The notes under the pieces are model-generated. The model worked only from the letters and a program-made list of their open reading frames with translations. It had not been told where the DNA came from and searched no databases. 64,000 nucleotides of DNA, from contig JASJOS010000014.1 of NCBI GenBank assembly GCA_030068525.1, positions 62,001 through 126,000 on the forward strand. The letters are read 5' to 3'. The first letter of the stretch is position 1, and each line of letters begins with the position of its first letter. This DNA is from Xanthocytophaga flava. GTDB lineage: Bacteria; Bacteroidota; Bacteroidia; Cytophagales; 172606-1. Positions 48,226 through 59,100 of the stretch are shown here, in pieces. Both the position numbers and the translations under genes were made by a program.

Positions 48226-49230
48226 TTAAGGATTCTTTCGAACAATGGTATACATAAATATTTCTTCCGGAAAGCGAAATGTACCACTTGTATTGTAGGA
48301 ATTCTCTTGTTTCGCACGTTTATGTTCCTTGAATATAATATAATGGTTGCTTTCGTAACTGATTCGTTCTTCTTCTCCTATAAGTCTTGCACTTTTTTTG
48401 AATCCATCTTCTGCATTACGTAAGGATGATTCAAATGAAGATCCATTTAAATGGCCAATGGATAACTTTTCAAGATATACCATACTTTGGCTCTCATTAT
48501 CAATCTTTAGAGCTATTTTCTGGCGTTCATTGACAAAGATACCTTCCTGAGTTTCCCATTTGTAACCTATCTTATTCAAATGAGATAAGATAGCTTTTTC
48601 CTTCATGTTGGCTGTAAAAATTTTGTCTATATCCTGAAATTCTAGTTTCCGATCTTCGATTTTAAACGCTTTTTTAATCTCATCTTCACTGAGAAGTGCT
48701 TTACTTACACTGGGGTCTTGTTTCCAGTATATTACATCAATGGTTGCTCCTTTATAAAGGCTATTGAACTCAGATCCATTGATGGATTGTGAAAAATAGT
48801 ATTTGCGGGTTTGGGGAGGCTGATAGCTGACACGTACTTCATAGGTAGTGTTGCTCTGAAATCTGCGGGTAGTAGTGGTAGATTCTCCATCCACTATATT
48901 CGCTGTGATAATAACCCCTTCTTTCTCAAGAACAGCTTCTTTGCGACTACTGAAATGCATCCAGAACACAAATATGAGAATGATACCTGGTATAATAGCC
49001 AAAGGTGCCAATCCTTTGGGGCTACCCTTTGGAATATCTTCTGTAAACTCATAGACAGATGTAAAGTCACCAATGAGTAATGCCAGAAATAATGCGGTGA
49101 GAGCGGCACCTGTAAAGGATAGAAAGCCAGGGTACTGATTGTAGGTACCTATCGAAATTCCACTCCAGAATAGATAGATGGTAGTAATGACTGCTCCCAG
49201 CCATACTTTTCTTCGATTATTAAAGTCCAT
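48226..49230 (-). CDS. Membrane protein with DUF3592-like domain
   Basis: This 334-residue protein has three hydrophobic helices in the first 120 residues (AVITTIYLFWSGISIG, FTGAALTALFLALLIG, LAPLAIIPGIILIFVFWM), then a beta-rich DUF3592-like stretch (YEVRVSYQPPQTRKYYFSQ, YKGATIDVIYWKQDPS) and a mixed C-terminal part. Function is unknown. The next gene upstream, at 40 bases, also encodes a membrane protein with an extramembrane beta domain, so the two may work together. A strong terminator follows. Confidence 0.65.
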   Translation of the reverse strand: MDFNNRRKVWLGAVITTIYLFWSGISIGTYNQYPGFLSFTGAALTALFLALLIGDFTSVYEFTEDIPKGSPKGLAPLAIIPGIILIFVFWMHFSSRKEAVLEKEGVIITANIVDGESTTTTRRFQSNTTYEVRVSYQPPQTRKYYFSQSINGSEFNSLYKGATIDVIYWKQDPSVSKALLSEDEIKKAFKIEDRKLEFQDIDKIFTANMKEKAILSHLNKIGYKWETQEGIFVNERQKIALKIDNESQSMVYLEKLSIGHLNGSSFESSLRNAEDGFKKSARLIGEEERISYESNHYIIFKEHKRAKQENSYNTSGTFRFPEEIFMYTIVRKNP

Positions 49231-49269
49231 AGTTGTATGTAAAGAATGTAGTGTGCATTCGTATTATGC

Positions 49270-50325
49270 CTAGATGCGATTACTTCCATCTTCCTCCTGT
49301 ACAGGCTTTCCTGTATACTTGGTTAGATAGTAGTGTGTTCCACGTACAGTAAGATGATAGGTAAACTCACTGCCTTCTGCATCTTTAAAATAAATAAGAC
49401 CTGATATTTCCGGTTCCATACCTTTAAAAATACCTTTGAAGATAAATATCCCTTCTTCTTCCCGCATTGGAATCAGGTTCGGATCTACCTGTGCATTATT
49501 TGTATAAGTATTGCGTTCATCTTTGGACAGTGTTTCATATCTGTCAAAATGGACCGGAACCCCTTTATTTCGGATAGCATACGCAAATTTCCCATCTTCA
49601 AAGCCAAACGTAACCTTTTCAAATACAGGTTCATAGATGTATTTGATTTCCTGAATAGCGGTAGGACTTTGTTTTGGAATGATAGCTATCCGCTTTCTTT
49701 CTGATGTTTCAGACAAAGATTGTATCAGGGTGGTTTTGTTAATCACTACTGTATCAAATGATTGATAAGATGAATCAGCCTGAAAGGCATCCAGAATGGC
49801 GTACTCGCCATATGATTGAGGTGACTTTTGACTCCAGAGGCAGGTAACAGTCTTAGGGGTAGCTGATAGCACTTTCAGATAGGTGCTTTTGTAGTGTTCA
49901 TCTTCCAGTTTATAGTAATAGCCAGCTTTAGCCTCATTGATTTTTTGTTTGTTCTCAACATACGTTTCTTTCAGATAGGCTTCATATCTTCTTTTAGAAA
50001 GAGCAGAATCTATTTCAGAAAAGATGGAAAAGCCTATACCTCCACAAACCAGCAGGATAGGTCCGATAAAGGTATACCAGGGAATTCCACGTCCTAGTGA
50101 CGTACTGGTCAAATAACGAAGCAGATCTATAGTGGGTTCATACAGTTTACCATCACGTCCTTTCAAAACCCATATTTGTCCTATTGGAAAAAACGGAATC
50201 CAGAATAGGTGAAAGTACTTCTGGCGTTGCTGGATCATATATTGCTGATCCCAATCCTGAGGTAGCCCGATCTCTGAAGGCCGATGAGATACTATAGAGA
50301 ATGAATTCCATCCAAATACTATCAT
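49270..50325 (-). CDS. Membrane protein with degenerate zinc-ribbon-like N-terminus
   Basis: This 351-residue protein starts with MIVFGWNSFSIV and continues with QKYFHLFWIPFFPIGQIWVL, the pattern of zinc-ribbon membrane proteins, but the usual CxxC pairs are missing. A hydrophobic helix follows near 90-112 (TFIGPILLVCGGIGFSIFSE). The rest is polar, with charged helices and beta-strands up to the Arg-Ile C-terminus. Function is unknown. It is the first gene of a run of minus-strand genes, with 40 bases to the DUF3592-like gene. Confidence 0.6.
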   Translation of the reverse strand: MIVFGWNSFSIVSHRPSEIGLPQDWDQQYMIQQRQKYFHLFWIPFFPIGQIWVLKGRDGKLYEPTIDLLRYLTSTSLGRGIPWYTFIGPILLVCGGIGFSIFSEIDSALSKRRYEAYLKETYVENKQKINEAKAGYYYKLEDEHYKSTYLKVLSATPKTVTCLWSQKSPQSYGEYAILDAFQADSSYQSFDTVVINKTTLIQSLSETSERKRIAIIPKQSPTAIQEIKYIYEPVFEKVTFGFEDGKFAYAIRNKGVPVHFDRYETLSKDERNTYTNNAQVDPNLIPMREEEGIFIFKGIFKGMEPEISGLIYFKDAEGSEFTYHLTVRGTHYYLTKYTGKPVQEEDGSNRI

Positions 50326-50812
50326 ATATGCAAAGTTAAGATGTTACTGTGTGGACGTGCGAGTGTTAATACACTCATAAACAAAAAGGTAATTGTATTT
50401 CCATTGCTTCAGAACGCAATTTCTTCTAGTATTGCAGCCTAGTTTAAAGCGCCTTTTCAGAGAAATCTTACTTCAGTAATATTGAACAGCACTAGGAGTG
50501 GTTATGAATCGCAATTGATTGTTTTCCAGGGATAGCATGGATGGGTAGTATGCCTGATACTGGTAAGAATGAGATCTGTTGTGTGCAACAATCTTCTAAA
50601 AAGTAATAAAGCTGAGATTTTTTTTCTAAGAATAGAGTTTATCAAAATGAAGAAATACAATCAGCTAAATGCCAGAAAAATTGTCTTTTAGTAAAGTGTA
50701 AAATAAAAAATACAGATTAGTATTCAGACCCATGAGAATAAAATAGTGTGTTTACCCTGTCTTAAGTTTATTACTAAATAGAGTTTGCGAAACTACCACT
50801 TAAATTTTTTAT
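50326..50812. other. Intergenic region between divergent genes
   Basis: These 487 A/T-rich bases hold no credible frame, RNA gene or long repeat. Both flanking genes start here, so promoters must be inside, but no clear TTTG/TAnnTTTG pair was found. Confidence 0.3.
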
Positions 50813-51655
50813 ATGAAGAGAACTTTTTACTGGTTAGGAATGATTTTCGTGTTCGGTATAGTAGGATGCCATAAGTCTGCAGAACCTGTTAAGCCACAAG
50901 AACCTGTACCTCCTGTTGAAGAACCTACAACCTTGTATCGAATTGGTAAGATTACTTTATCTCCAGGCAGAGTTGTTACTTTTCAATATGGAGCCAATGG
51001 CGAGATTACTCAGTCAGATCTGACTGATTCGCTGAAAAATACATATGGTATTATGGCGAGTCATTGGACGTTTGTATATGATTCTATAGGACATCTGGAT
51101 AAACTGAAGAGTGAAGATGGTTCGTATATAGAGGTAACTACTGATAGTACAGGACGTGTAACAAGAGCTAAACGTGCTATGGTTGGAAACTTTATCTTTG
51201 AAAATGCCTTTTCCTATGATTCACTGGGCCGTTTGGCAGTTTTTGAAGATCGGATGATGGGGTCCAGTAACAAGTATCTGTATAATTATACCCTGGATGG
51301 TAATTTGAGTTCTATCATTCGGTCAGGAAGTCCTGCTGCATTGAACTTTTCATTACACGCTACAGCGTATGATAGCCAGAATAGTGTATGGCAAACAGAT
51401 ATACGTAGTAATCTGATTTACTGGTGGCTGGTAAGTCTAACCTATTTTGCAGATAAATCTCCTGCGTTGTTTCTATCCTATAAAAACAACATTACACAAT
51501 GTACTTATACGGACCTGCAAGGTAACAAAACAGAATTGCAGGTGGCTTATGAGTATACAGAAAACCATCCTACCCGAATGAGGTCTTTACAAACAACAGA
51601 TAGTACTACATTTAGAGGACCTTTTGAGTTTGACTATCAGAGGTATTCCAAATAA
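50813..51655 (+). CDS. Lipoprotein with RHS-like beta repeats
   Basis: This 280-residue lipoprotein has lipobox GIVGCHKS (Cys19), then a proline-rich tether (KPQEPVPPVEEPT). The body is a series of strand pairs with YDSIGHLDKL, YDSLGRLAVFED and YNYTLDGNLSSI, the pattern of YD/RHS-type repeats as in other Bacteroidota lipoproteins. It is probably anchored in the outer membrane. It is a single gene with long flanking gaps; the function cannot be told. Confidence 0.65.
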   Translation: MKRTFYWLGMIFVFGIVGCHKSAEPVKPQEPVPPVEEPTTLYRIGKITLSPGRVVTFQYGANGEITQSDLTDSLKNTYGIMASHWTFVYDSIGHLDKLKSEDGSYIEVTTDSTGRVTRAKRAMVGNFIFENAFSYDSLGRLAVFEDRMMGSSNKYLYNYTLDGNLSSIIRSGSPAALNFSLHATAYDSQNSVWQTDIRSNLIYWWLVSLTYFADKSPALFLSYKNNITQCTYTDLQGNKTELQVAYEYTENHPTRMRSLQTTDSTTFRGPFEFDYQRYSK

Positions 51656-51862
51656 GCTTTGCAGTACAGGTAGATAATCGTTTCTATCTGTACTGTAGTA
51701 TATGCCTGGACTTAAGCTTCTGAAACATCGAAGCTACCAGATCAATCTGTAACGTATCTTATAGGAAAGATCAGAATAATGTAAAAATACAACTTACATA
51801 ATAATCAAAAATAGATTTTTATGCCTGAGTAGAGTTTTTCCACACTATCTGTTTTAGATTAC

Positions 51863-51902
51863 AAAGGGAAAAATACCGTAAAATACGGGAAAAATACCCT
51901 TT
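51863..51902. repeat. Nested 40-bp inverted and direct repeat
   Basis: AAAGGG pairs with CCCTTT at the ends, and CCGTA with TACGG inside. The two halves also share the direct repeat GGGAAAAATACC. There is no T run, so a regulator binding site is more likely than a terminator. The remainder of 51656-52125 shows nothing else. Confidence 0.5.
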
Positions 51903-52125
51903 GAAGTTATTTGTTTACTGTAACAAGTTGGTGCATATTGTATCTATACTTCTTCGGGATAATATGCCCATTCGGGTTATTGTTCTTTATCTTGTTAAGC
52001 GTCTGATATATCGCATCTTATGTCTAAATGTTTATCTAGGTCACAGACAGACATAAAGAGTCAGCTGGCAGAAAGTGGTGAAGTATAGAAAAATAATTCG
52101 CTAACCTATCTGTTTATTTTTTGTG

Positions 52126-52320
52126 ATGGATACGACAAGTCTGCTGTTAATACTCTTAGTATGTGGATTGCCTTTTCTTATTTATATTCAATATCAGAAT
52201 CTGCGAAAACTTATTCAGGAAGGAATAAGACTGGAGAAGGAATTACATGCTGTAATAAAAAAGAATGCATGTAATAAAGAGATTTCTCTTGATAAGGATG
52301 ATCTTAACAAAATAGAATAA
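52126..52320 (+). CDS. Small single-helix membrane protein
   Basis: This 64-residue protein has one N-terminal hydrophobic helix (LLLILLVCGLPFLIYIQYQ), followed by a charged, probably coiled-coil tail (KLIQEGIRLEKELHAVIKK). ATG at 52126 directly follows a possible GTG. It has no recognisable family. The composition and length are typical of real small membrane proteins, but proof of expression is lacking. Confidence 0.5.
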   Translation: MDTTSLLLILLVCGLPFLIYIQYQNLRKLIQEGIRLEKELHAVIKKNACNKEISLDKDDLNKIE

Positions 52321-52364
52321 GCCTCAGCTTCTACACTTGTTGGCTTATATATGGGTGTTTTATT

Positions 52365-52619
52365 CTAAAACCAGAAGGCGTGTAGTTCCTGAAGATTTTC
52401 CCTTGTCAGTTCATACGGAGACTTATCTGGTAACACACAATCTATATTACAATAAGGACAAATTCCTGTCTCATCTGCTTCTACAAAATCCACTACTTTG
52501 TATGCAGGATATACTTTTAAACAGTAATAACACCCTGCCTGAACAGATTCTCCCAGTGCTTTTTTATTGATGGTGGTATATTTAAGAGATTTTTCCAGTA
52601 CATCTTTATTCATACGCAT
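52365..52619 (-). CDS. Small zinc-ribbon-like protein
   Basis: This 84-residue cytoplasmic protein has two CxxC pairs (GCYYCLKVYP and ICPYCNIDC) about 25 residues apart, expected to bind one zinc. The context VDFVEADETGICPYC resembles a small family of conserved cytoplasmic proteins without known function. It is transcribed against its neighbours and lies 45 bases from the end of the small membrane protein gene. Confidence 0.7.
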   Translation of the reverse strand: MRMNKDVLEKSLKYTTINKKALGESVQAGCYYCLKVYPAYKVVDFVEADETGICPYCNIDCVLPDKSPYELTRENLQELHAFWF

Positions 52620-52765
52620 ATCCAGGATAACAAGATGACAAGTAAGAGTATCTATCCTTTATACGATAGGGAAGTATAGTGTAACTCGAAAATCACTAGA
52701 CTTATTTCCGAAATTACATATTCTAGTTCAGAATATATCTTACATGTGTGTATCCTGGTGTCAGA

Positions 52766-53935
52766 ATGAATACAAATCATGCTTTGACTGATAGAGAAAT
52801 AGTGAAATTAGTATCTTTGAGTATGGTTCGTCTAAAAACAACTTCCCTCTTCATTCATAGTGCAGGCTGGATATTGCTCTTTATTTTTCCTCTGTTATTT
52901 ATGAGTGACATAGAGAGTATAGGAGAACTCCTGACTTCCATGTATTACTGGCAGTTTTGCTTGTTTTATATTGCCCTCTTTTATTTGCATACCTACTGGA
53001 TATTTCCGTTTCTGTTTTTTAAAAAGAGATATATTTTATATGGATTTGCGGTTATCTGTCTGTTTGCCAGTGTATACATGCTAAAGCCGTTTGATCAGCT
53101 TATTGTGCATAATTCCTTTTCCAGAAGTGAAGGAGAGCCACCACCAGGTCTGGTACCACCACCTCGCCTCGGTAAGCCTATGCATGATCGTCCAGACTTT
53201 AGGCCAGAACCCAGCGAAAGTGTAGAGAGGTTACCAAAGGGCGACCATATAGATATTACCAGTATTTTCCTCCTTGTGATTATGATGGCTCTGAGCATTG
53301 CTATTGAGACCATGTATCAGTGGCGTGAAACGGAAAAACGGGCAGTACAGGCTGAGGCTGACAAGATTAGTGCCGAGCTGTCTTTCCTGAAAGCCCAGAT
53401 TCACCCACACTTTCTTTTCAATACCCTGAATAATATTTATGCATTGGCAATCACACAGAATGAGAACACAGCTACTTCTATCATAAAGCTCTCTAATATC
53501 ATGCGTTATGTAACAGATGAAGTACTGGAAGATTTTGTACCTCTGAGCAATGAAGTAGAATGTATCCGAAACTATATTGACCTGCAGCGGTTACGATTAG
53601 GAAAAAATATGCAAATCGATTTCTCTGTAAATGGTAATCAGGAACGGGTGAAAATAGCTCCATTGTTATTGATGACTTTTATTGAGAATGTATTTAAGTA
53701 TGGTGTTAGTAATCATCATCCGGGGAGCATTATAATCAAAATAGTTGCAGAACGACAGTACATCTACTTTTTTTGCCAGAATCAGATTTTTACCACCACT
53801 CAGAATACAAATCGGGAAGGAGTAGGGATTGTTAATACCAGACAACGCTTGAATCGACTTTATTCAGATAAGCATTCTTTGAATATTAAATCAGAAGATA
53901 ATGTATTCACTGTTGAGCTAACTTTATACTCTTAG
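52766..53935 (+). CDS. LytS-type sensor histidine kinase
   Basis: This 389-residue membrane kinase of the HPK8/LytS type has four hydrophobic helices in the first 110 residues and another near 175-190. Between them is a proline-rich loop (EGEPPPGLVPPPRLGKP). The kinase part has the phosphoacceptor motif FLKAQIHPHFLFNTLNNIY (His in QIHPHF), then the ATPase part with LLMTFIENVFKYG and the GVGIVNTRQRL box. An ATG at 52766 is preferred to a GTG six codons upstream. It should phosphorylate the LytTR regulator encoded 55 bases downstream. Confidence 0.9.
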   Translation: MNTNHALTDREIVKLVSLSMVRLKTTSLFIHSAGWILLFIFPLLFMSDIESIGELLTSMYYWQFCLFYIALFYLHTYWIFPFLFFKKRYILYGFAVICLFASVYMLKPFDQLIVHNSFSRSEGEPPPGLVPPPRLGKPMHDRPDFRPEPSESVERLPKGDHIDITSIFLLVIMMALSIAIETMYQWRETEKRAVQAEADKISAELSFLKAQIHPHFLFNTLNNIYALAITQNENTATSIIKLSNIMRYVTDEVLEDFVPLSNEVECIRNYIDLQRLRLGKNMQIDFSVNGNQERVKIAPLLLMTFIENVFKYGVSNHHPGSIIIKIVAERQYIYFFCQNQIFTTTQNTNREGVGIVNTRQRLNRLYSDKHSLNIKSEDNVFTVELTLYS

Positions 53936-53990
53936 TCATTGTACAGTGTTTTTGAAGAAACAGGATATTGCCTGACTAATTTTTTGCAAA

Positions 53991-54689
53991 ATGTTCCTAA
54001 AGTGTATTGCTGTCGATGATGAACCCCTGGCTTTGGATATTATCAAAACCTATATTGCCAGATTACCTGTTTTGCAATTGATACAAACTTTTGATGATGC
54101 AGTTCTGGCAGTCGACTTTTTGAAACAGAACCCTGTGGATCTTTTGCTGGTTGACATACATATGCCCGATCTGTCCGGTCTGGATCTGGTTCGTTCGCTG
54201 GATGTCATGCCTCTAATCATCTTTACAACAGCACATAAGAATTACGCATTTGAAGGATTTGAGCTTAATGCGGTTGATTATCTATTGAAACCCATCGATT
54301 TTGAGCGATTTTCCAAATCAATCGCCAAGGCTGTTGACTACCATCAATATAAAAACCGAGTTTCAGTGGAATCTGCTGAGTATCTGTATGTGTATTCCGA
54401 ATACCGGCAAGTTTGGGTGAATCTCAGTGAGATTGAATACATCGAAAGCCTGGAAGATTATATTCGGATACATTTGAGTGGCCAGAAACCTGTAGTTACG
54501 CTGATGACCTTAAAAAAGGTACTTGAGAAGCTACCTGAACAACAGTTTAAACGGATACATCGTAGCTTTGTAGTAGCTATTGATCGGGTCAATTCTATTC
54601 ATAACCGAAAGGCTATACTCGATTCTGGCAAAGAGTTGCCAATTAGTGATAGTTATACAGGGTTTATTCAGGAGTGGAAGGAAAGGTGA
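53991..54689 (+). CDS. LytTR-family response regulator
   Basis: This 232-residue protein has a receiver domain at 1-120 (VDDEPLAL, phosphoacceptor Asp in LLLVDIHMP, FTTAHKNYAFEGFELNAVDY, LLKPID) and a LytTR DNA-binding domain at about 135-230 (EIEYIESLEDYIRIHLSG, FKRIHRSFVVAIDRVNSI). It is the partner of the LytS-type kinase just upstream. The convergent RND efflux operon next to it is a plausible but unproven target. Confidence 0.93.
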   Translation: MFLKCIAVDDEPLALDIIKTYIARLPVLQLIQTFDDAVLAVDFLKQNPVDLLLVDIHMPDLSGLDLVRSLDVMPLIIFTTAHKNYAFEGFELNAVDYLLKPIDFERFSKSIAKAVDYHQYKNRVSVESAEYLYVYSEYRQVWVNLSEIEYIESLEDYIRIHLSGQKPVVTLMTLKKVLEKLPEQQFKRIHRSFVVAIDRVNSIHNRKAILDSGKELPISDSYTGFIQEWKER

Positions 54690-54860
54690 TTGAATTTTTA
54701 GGAAACAAAGAAGGTCTCTGGCGTGGGTGTCCACCCGTGCTCACATTGAGAGTAGCGTCCGCTGCGTTGGTAGGTAAAGCCCTGTAGATGAGGAAACTGT
54801 AATAAGACTGATAAAAGGAATCTGAGAAGGCAAAAGAAGAGATGTCTCACTCAAAAATAA

Positions 54861-54899
54861 ATCAGCGCCTATACTTTTTTCAAAAGCATAGGCGCTGAT
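54861..54899. terminator. Bidirectional terminator
   Basis: ATCAGCGCCTAT and ATAGGCGCTGAT pair over twelve bases, with an inner CTTTT/AAAAG stem. It lies between the convergent LytTR regulator and efflux operon. Confidence 0.85.
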
Positions 54900-54948
54900 C
54901 TCACATCCAACATTCGGGATGATTCATATATATAGCGAAAAAAGACTT

Positions 54949-56136
54949 CTACTTTTGATAACTGGTTGTAGATACAGGCTTGGACTCTGTGCGATGCCAT
55001 TTGGCAGATTGGCCTTCCCTTATTTCATCTGAGGCTTCTTTAACAATCCAATCGCCAGGTTGCAGGTTACCAAATACCTCTACAAGAGTATCTACTACAT
55101 TGCCTTTTTTAATAGCAATGCGTTCTGCTTTGTCATCTTTTACCCGAATCACAAACACCTTTTCAGAAGAGCTGACTACAGATTTTACAGGAACGAATAG
55201 AGTCTGCGCAGATCGGGTGATAGGTAGACGAACTTCTGCGTACATACCTGCTTTGAGTTCGTCATTGGTATTCTTTATATCAAACTCTGTCATCATAGAT
55301 CGGTTCTCTTCCTGCAGGCTACTTCCACTACGGGCATAGTTGGCTGTAAACAGTTTTTCAGGAACCGCATTCACTGTGAAGTTTACAGTTCCTTTGCCCG
55401 AAATCTGATTGGCATACACTTCCGGAATGGCTACTGTCAAACGTAAGGTACGACTATCTTCCAATACAAATAAGGGTTTGGCACTGCTACTCTCCGAAGG
55501 TCCTACCAATGCTCCCGGACTGGTATTCCGCTCAATAATAACACCATCAAACGGAGCAGTAATAGTTAAATACTGGGCCAGTTGGGACTTGGTTTGGTAA
55601 TAAGCGCGTGCTGCCTGCACATTCCCCTGTGCCACAGTAGCTGAGGCGCTGTCACCCATCATACGGGCTTTCGCCAGATCTAGTTCATTGAGCGAAACGG
55701 CACCTTCCATTTTACTGGTTTTGAGCATACGCTGATAGGTAAGCTTACTTGCCTGAGCACGGGTGCTTTGTTCACTGGCCGTTGCTTCTGCTGCCTGTAG
55801 CTGGGCTTTGGCCTGACTAAGTTCAGATAAGGCTTCCGGCGCATCCAATACAGCCAGCACTTGTCCCTTTTTCACAACAGATCCACGGTCAACTGCCAGA
55901 CTTTTAACAAAGCCTTTTACTTTGGGATGAATATTTACTTTGTTCCATGGTTTTAATTCGCCTGGCAATACTATTTGCTTGGAAGGTTGCAACTGTTGTA
56001 CAGGCACTATAGTAATTTCCTGAACTTCAGCAACAGAAGAAGCTTCTTTGTTTCCATCTGCTTCTTCTTCATGGCTGCTGCATGCACCTGTTAAAATGGC
56101 TGAGGCCAGTACTAGCACTAAAGGAATATATTTCAT
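54949..56136 (-). CDS. RND efflux periplasmic adaptor (membrane fusion protein)
   Basis: This 395-residue lipoprotein has signal and Cys at LTGACSSH, so it is anchored in the inner membrane. It shows the barrel-sandwich halves (VKGFVKSLAVDRGSVVKKGQ and LTITAPFDGVIIERNTSPGA), a helical hairpin between them at about 105-175, then the beta-barrel and membrane-proximal domains (MYAEVRLPIT). It couples the pump to the outer-membrane channel. It overlaps the pump gene by four bases and is the last gene of the operon. Confidence 0.92.
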   Translation of the reverse strand: MKYIPLVLVLASAILTGACSSHEEEADGNKEASSVAEVQEITIVPVQQLQPSKQIVLPGELKPWNKVNIHPKVKGFVKSLAVDRGSVVKKGQVLAVLDAPEALSELSQAKAQLQAAEATASEQSTRAQASKLTYQRMLKTSKMEGAVSLNELDLAKARMMGDSASATVAQGNVQAARAYYQTKSQLAQYLTITAPFDGVIIERNTSPGALVGPSESSSAKPLFVLEDSRTLRLTVAIPEVYANQISGKGTVNFTVNAVPEKLFTANYARSGSSLQEENRSMMTEFDIKNTNDELKAGMYAEVRLPITRSAQTLFVPVKSVVSSSEKVFVIRVKDDKAERIAIKKGNVVDTLVEVFGNLQPGDWIVKEASDEIREGQSAKWHRTESKPVSTTSYQK

Positions 56137-59100
56137 AGGACAGAATGTGTTTGAGTAGTTGGTTGGAAAAAGGTACTTTCAGGATCTTCAGGGTCAAGAG
56201 ATACGGACGCGAGAGATGCTTTTCGTTGTATCTGGACAAAAACTCCAGGTAAAATCAGCAGAGAAGCTAGCGTAGAAGCAATCAAGCCTCCAATTACGGC
56301 TTGTCCAAGAGGTGCAATCTGATCACCTCCTTCACCTAGTCCGGAAGCCATCGGAATCATACCGGCAATCATAGCGATACTGGTCATCAGAATAGGACGA
56401 ATACGACTGTTTGCGGCGATGACAACTGCCTGACGGGCATCTTTCAGTTCCAGTCGCAGGTTTTCAGCATTGGTCACCATCAGAATAGCATTTGCTACTG
56501 AAACCCCTACAGACATAATCAATCCCATATAAGATTGCAGATTCAACGTAGAGCCTGTCAGTAGAAGCATTCCCAATGCCCCAACCACTACAGCCGGAAT
56601 AGCAGATAATACCACAAACGAAAGCTTAAAGGATTGGAACGTTGCACTCAGTAACAGAAAGATGATGACAATCGCAATGATCAATCCGGTTTGAAGGCTG
56701 CTCAACGTATCTGTTAATAATTGTGTCTGGCCTTTTTGCTCTACGATTACCCCACGTGGTGGTTCGCCTGCTTTACGGATGGCTTCTTTTACTGCCTGAT
56801 CCGCTGCTCCCAGATCTTTCCGGAATACATTGGCATTGATGGTTACGAGTCGGTTGGGACCCGAACGATCATATTGACCTGGAGCTGTCTCCTCAGAAAA
56901 CGTAGCTACATCAGACAATACCGGATGTTGGGCCCCTGTATGTAAGGGGATATTGCCAATATCCTCAACAGTACTCATCAGGTTTTCAGGAATCTGTACC
57001 TGTACCTGATAGGCAAGGCCTTTTGCATCATCTAACCAGAGGTTTTTATCCGTAAAACGACTGGAAGAGGTAGCTGCCACCAGCGAACGTGCAACCTGTG
57101 ATGAAGTCACGCCCAGCTGTCCAGCCCGTTGACGATCCATTTCTACTTTTAGTACAGGATAGGAGAGAGGCTGGGCAATTTGTACATCCCGGAGGAACGA
57201 AACCTGCTTCATCTGGTCCAAAATCTTTTGAGCAAAGCGTCCTGCCTCTTTGACATCTTTGGCTGCAACGGTTACCTCAATAGGAGTGGCTGACCCCTGA
57301 CTCATGATCTTATCTACCAGCTCAATCGGTTCGAACAATACTCTTAATCCTGGTATTTCATTTGTCATTCGTTTACGCAATTTCTCTTGGAGAGCATCCA
57401 TGCGAACTGAAAATCCTTCTGCCAGCGCTACTTGTAACACAGCCTCGTGAGGGCCACTATTAAATACGAATATGTTAGAAGTACCATAACTGGAAGGTAC
57501 TGTCCCTACATACGCCGAAGAGATCTCAACATGATTAGGACCTACTTCTGAACGAATAATATCCAATACTTTTAACGTTGCTTCTTCTGTACGTTCCACC
57601 CGTGTTCCATCCGGTACTCGTAACCGAAGCTGAAACTGATTGCTGTTTGCTTTAGGAAGAATGTCTGTTCCAATCAGAAGAAATCCTCCCACCACTAGCA
57701 ACACAGAGACTACCAGGTATCCAATAACTGTACTGTTTCCATGAGCCAATACTTTTTCCAGGAACTGACTGTATTTGAGTTTGAATTTGTCGAATCCCTT
57801 TGGTGCTGGCGTATGGTGTTTTTCTTCTTCAATCATATCTGATATTTCCTGTTTGTCCAGTGCCAGTGTTGGTGCTTCATGAGGTGGATGGCTTTTTAGC
57901 AGCCAGTTTGCCAGAACAGGCACAAAGGTTTGAGACAACAGGAAGGATGCAATCATGGCAAAACCCACCGAAAGTGATAATGGTAGGAACATAGAACGGG
58001 GAATACCACTCATAACAAACGCTGGAGCAAATACCGCCAGAATTGCCAGCAGAATCAGAAACTCGGGAAATGCAATCTCTTTACAGGCATCCCAGATAGC
58101 CTGCGCTTTGGCTTTTCCCATTTCCAGGTGTTGGTGAATGTTTTCTATTGTTACCGTTGCCTGATCGACAAGTACCCCAATGGCTAATGCTAAGCCACTC
58201 AATGTCATGATATTAATAGATTGACCTGCCAGTTGAAGCAGAATCACCGCAGAAAGTACAGAGATAGGAATTGTCAATACCACAATGATTACACTACGCC
58301 AGTCTTTCAGGAATAACAATACCATCAGACCTGTCAACACCGCTCCTAAAATACCTTCCGTGACCAGACTCTTTAAGGCATTGGTTACATATACGGACTG
58401 GTCAAACTCATACGAAACCTTTACATCTTCCGGAATGGCATTGCGAAGTTCTGGCATTGCCTTTTTGATGTTGTTTACTACCGCCAGTGTAGACGCATCT
58501 GATTTTTTAACAACCGGGATATATACTGCCCGGCGTCCGTTGACCAAGGCATAACTCACTGTAATATCCGCTCCATCTTCTACAGTGCCGATATCCCGTA
58601 CAAATACGGTAGGACCTGATCCAATCCGAATAGGTATATTCAGGAAATCTTCAGGCTTGCGAACCAGAGAATTTACAGGAGTCATCAGCGTTTTGTCTCC
58701 CATACGAATGTTTCCGGCAGGGGAGGGCTGGTTATTAGAAACAATCGAACGAATAATTTCTTCCGGTGTAAGATTGTAGCTGCGTACCAGTTGAGGGTCT
58801 ACCTTAACCACAATAGTACGTTGGTTTCCTCCAAATGGCGGAGGGCTGGATACCCCTTCAATCCGGGAGAACATAGGTCGTATCCGTGAAGAAGCAAAGT
58901 CCTGTATCTCGTTTAAAGATCGGGTTTTGCTTTCAAATACCAGCTGACCAACCGGGACCGAACTGGCGTCAAAGCGTACCACCTGGGGTGGCACCGTCCC
59001 TTCTGGCATATAGGCCTTAGCACGTGAGACGTTATTGGCTACCTCTGCCGCTGCCTGAGCCATATCCGTACCCGGATAAAACTGTAATTTGATCAGACAA

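Noticed and set aside
52337-52570. Plus-strand open frame opposite the zinc-ribbon-like gene
   Set aside because: The minus strand has two CxxC pairs and protein-like composition; the plus frame is its antisense.
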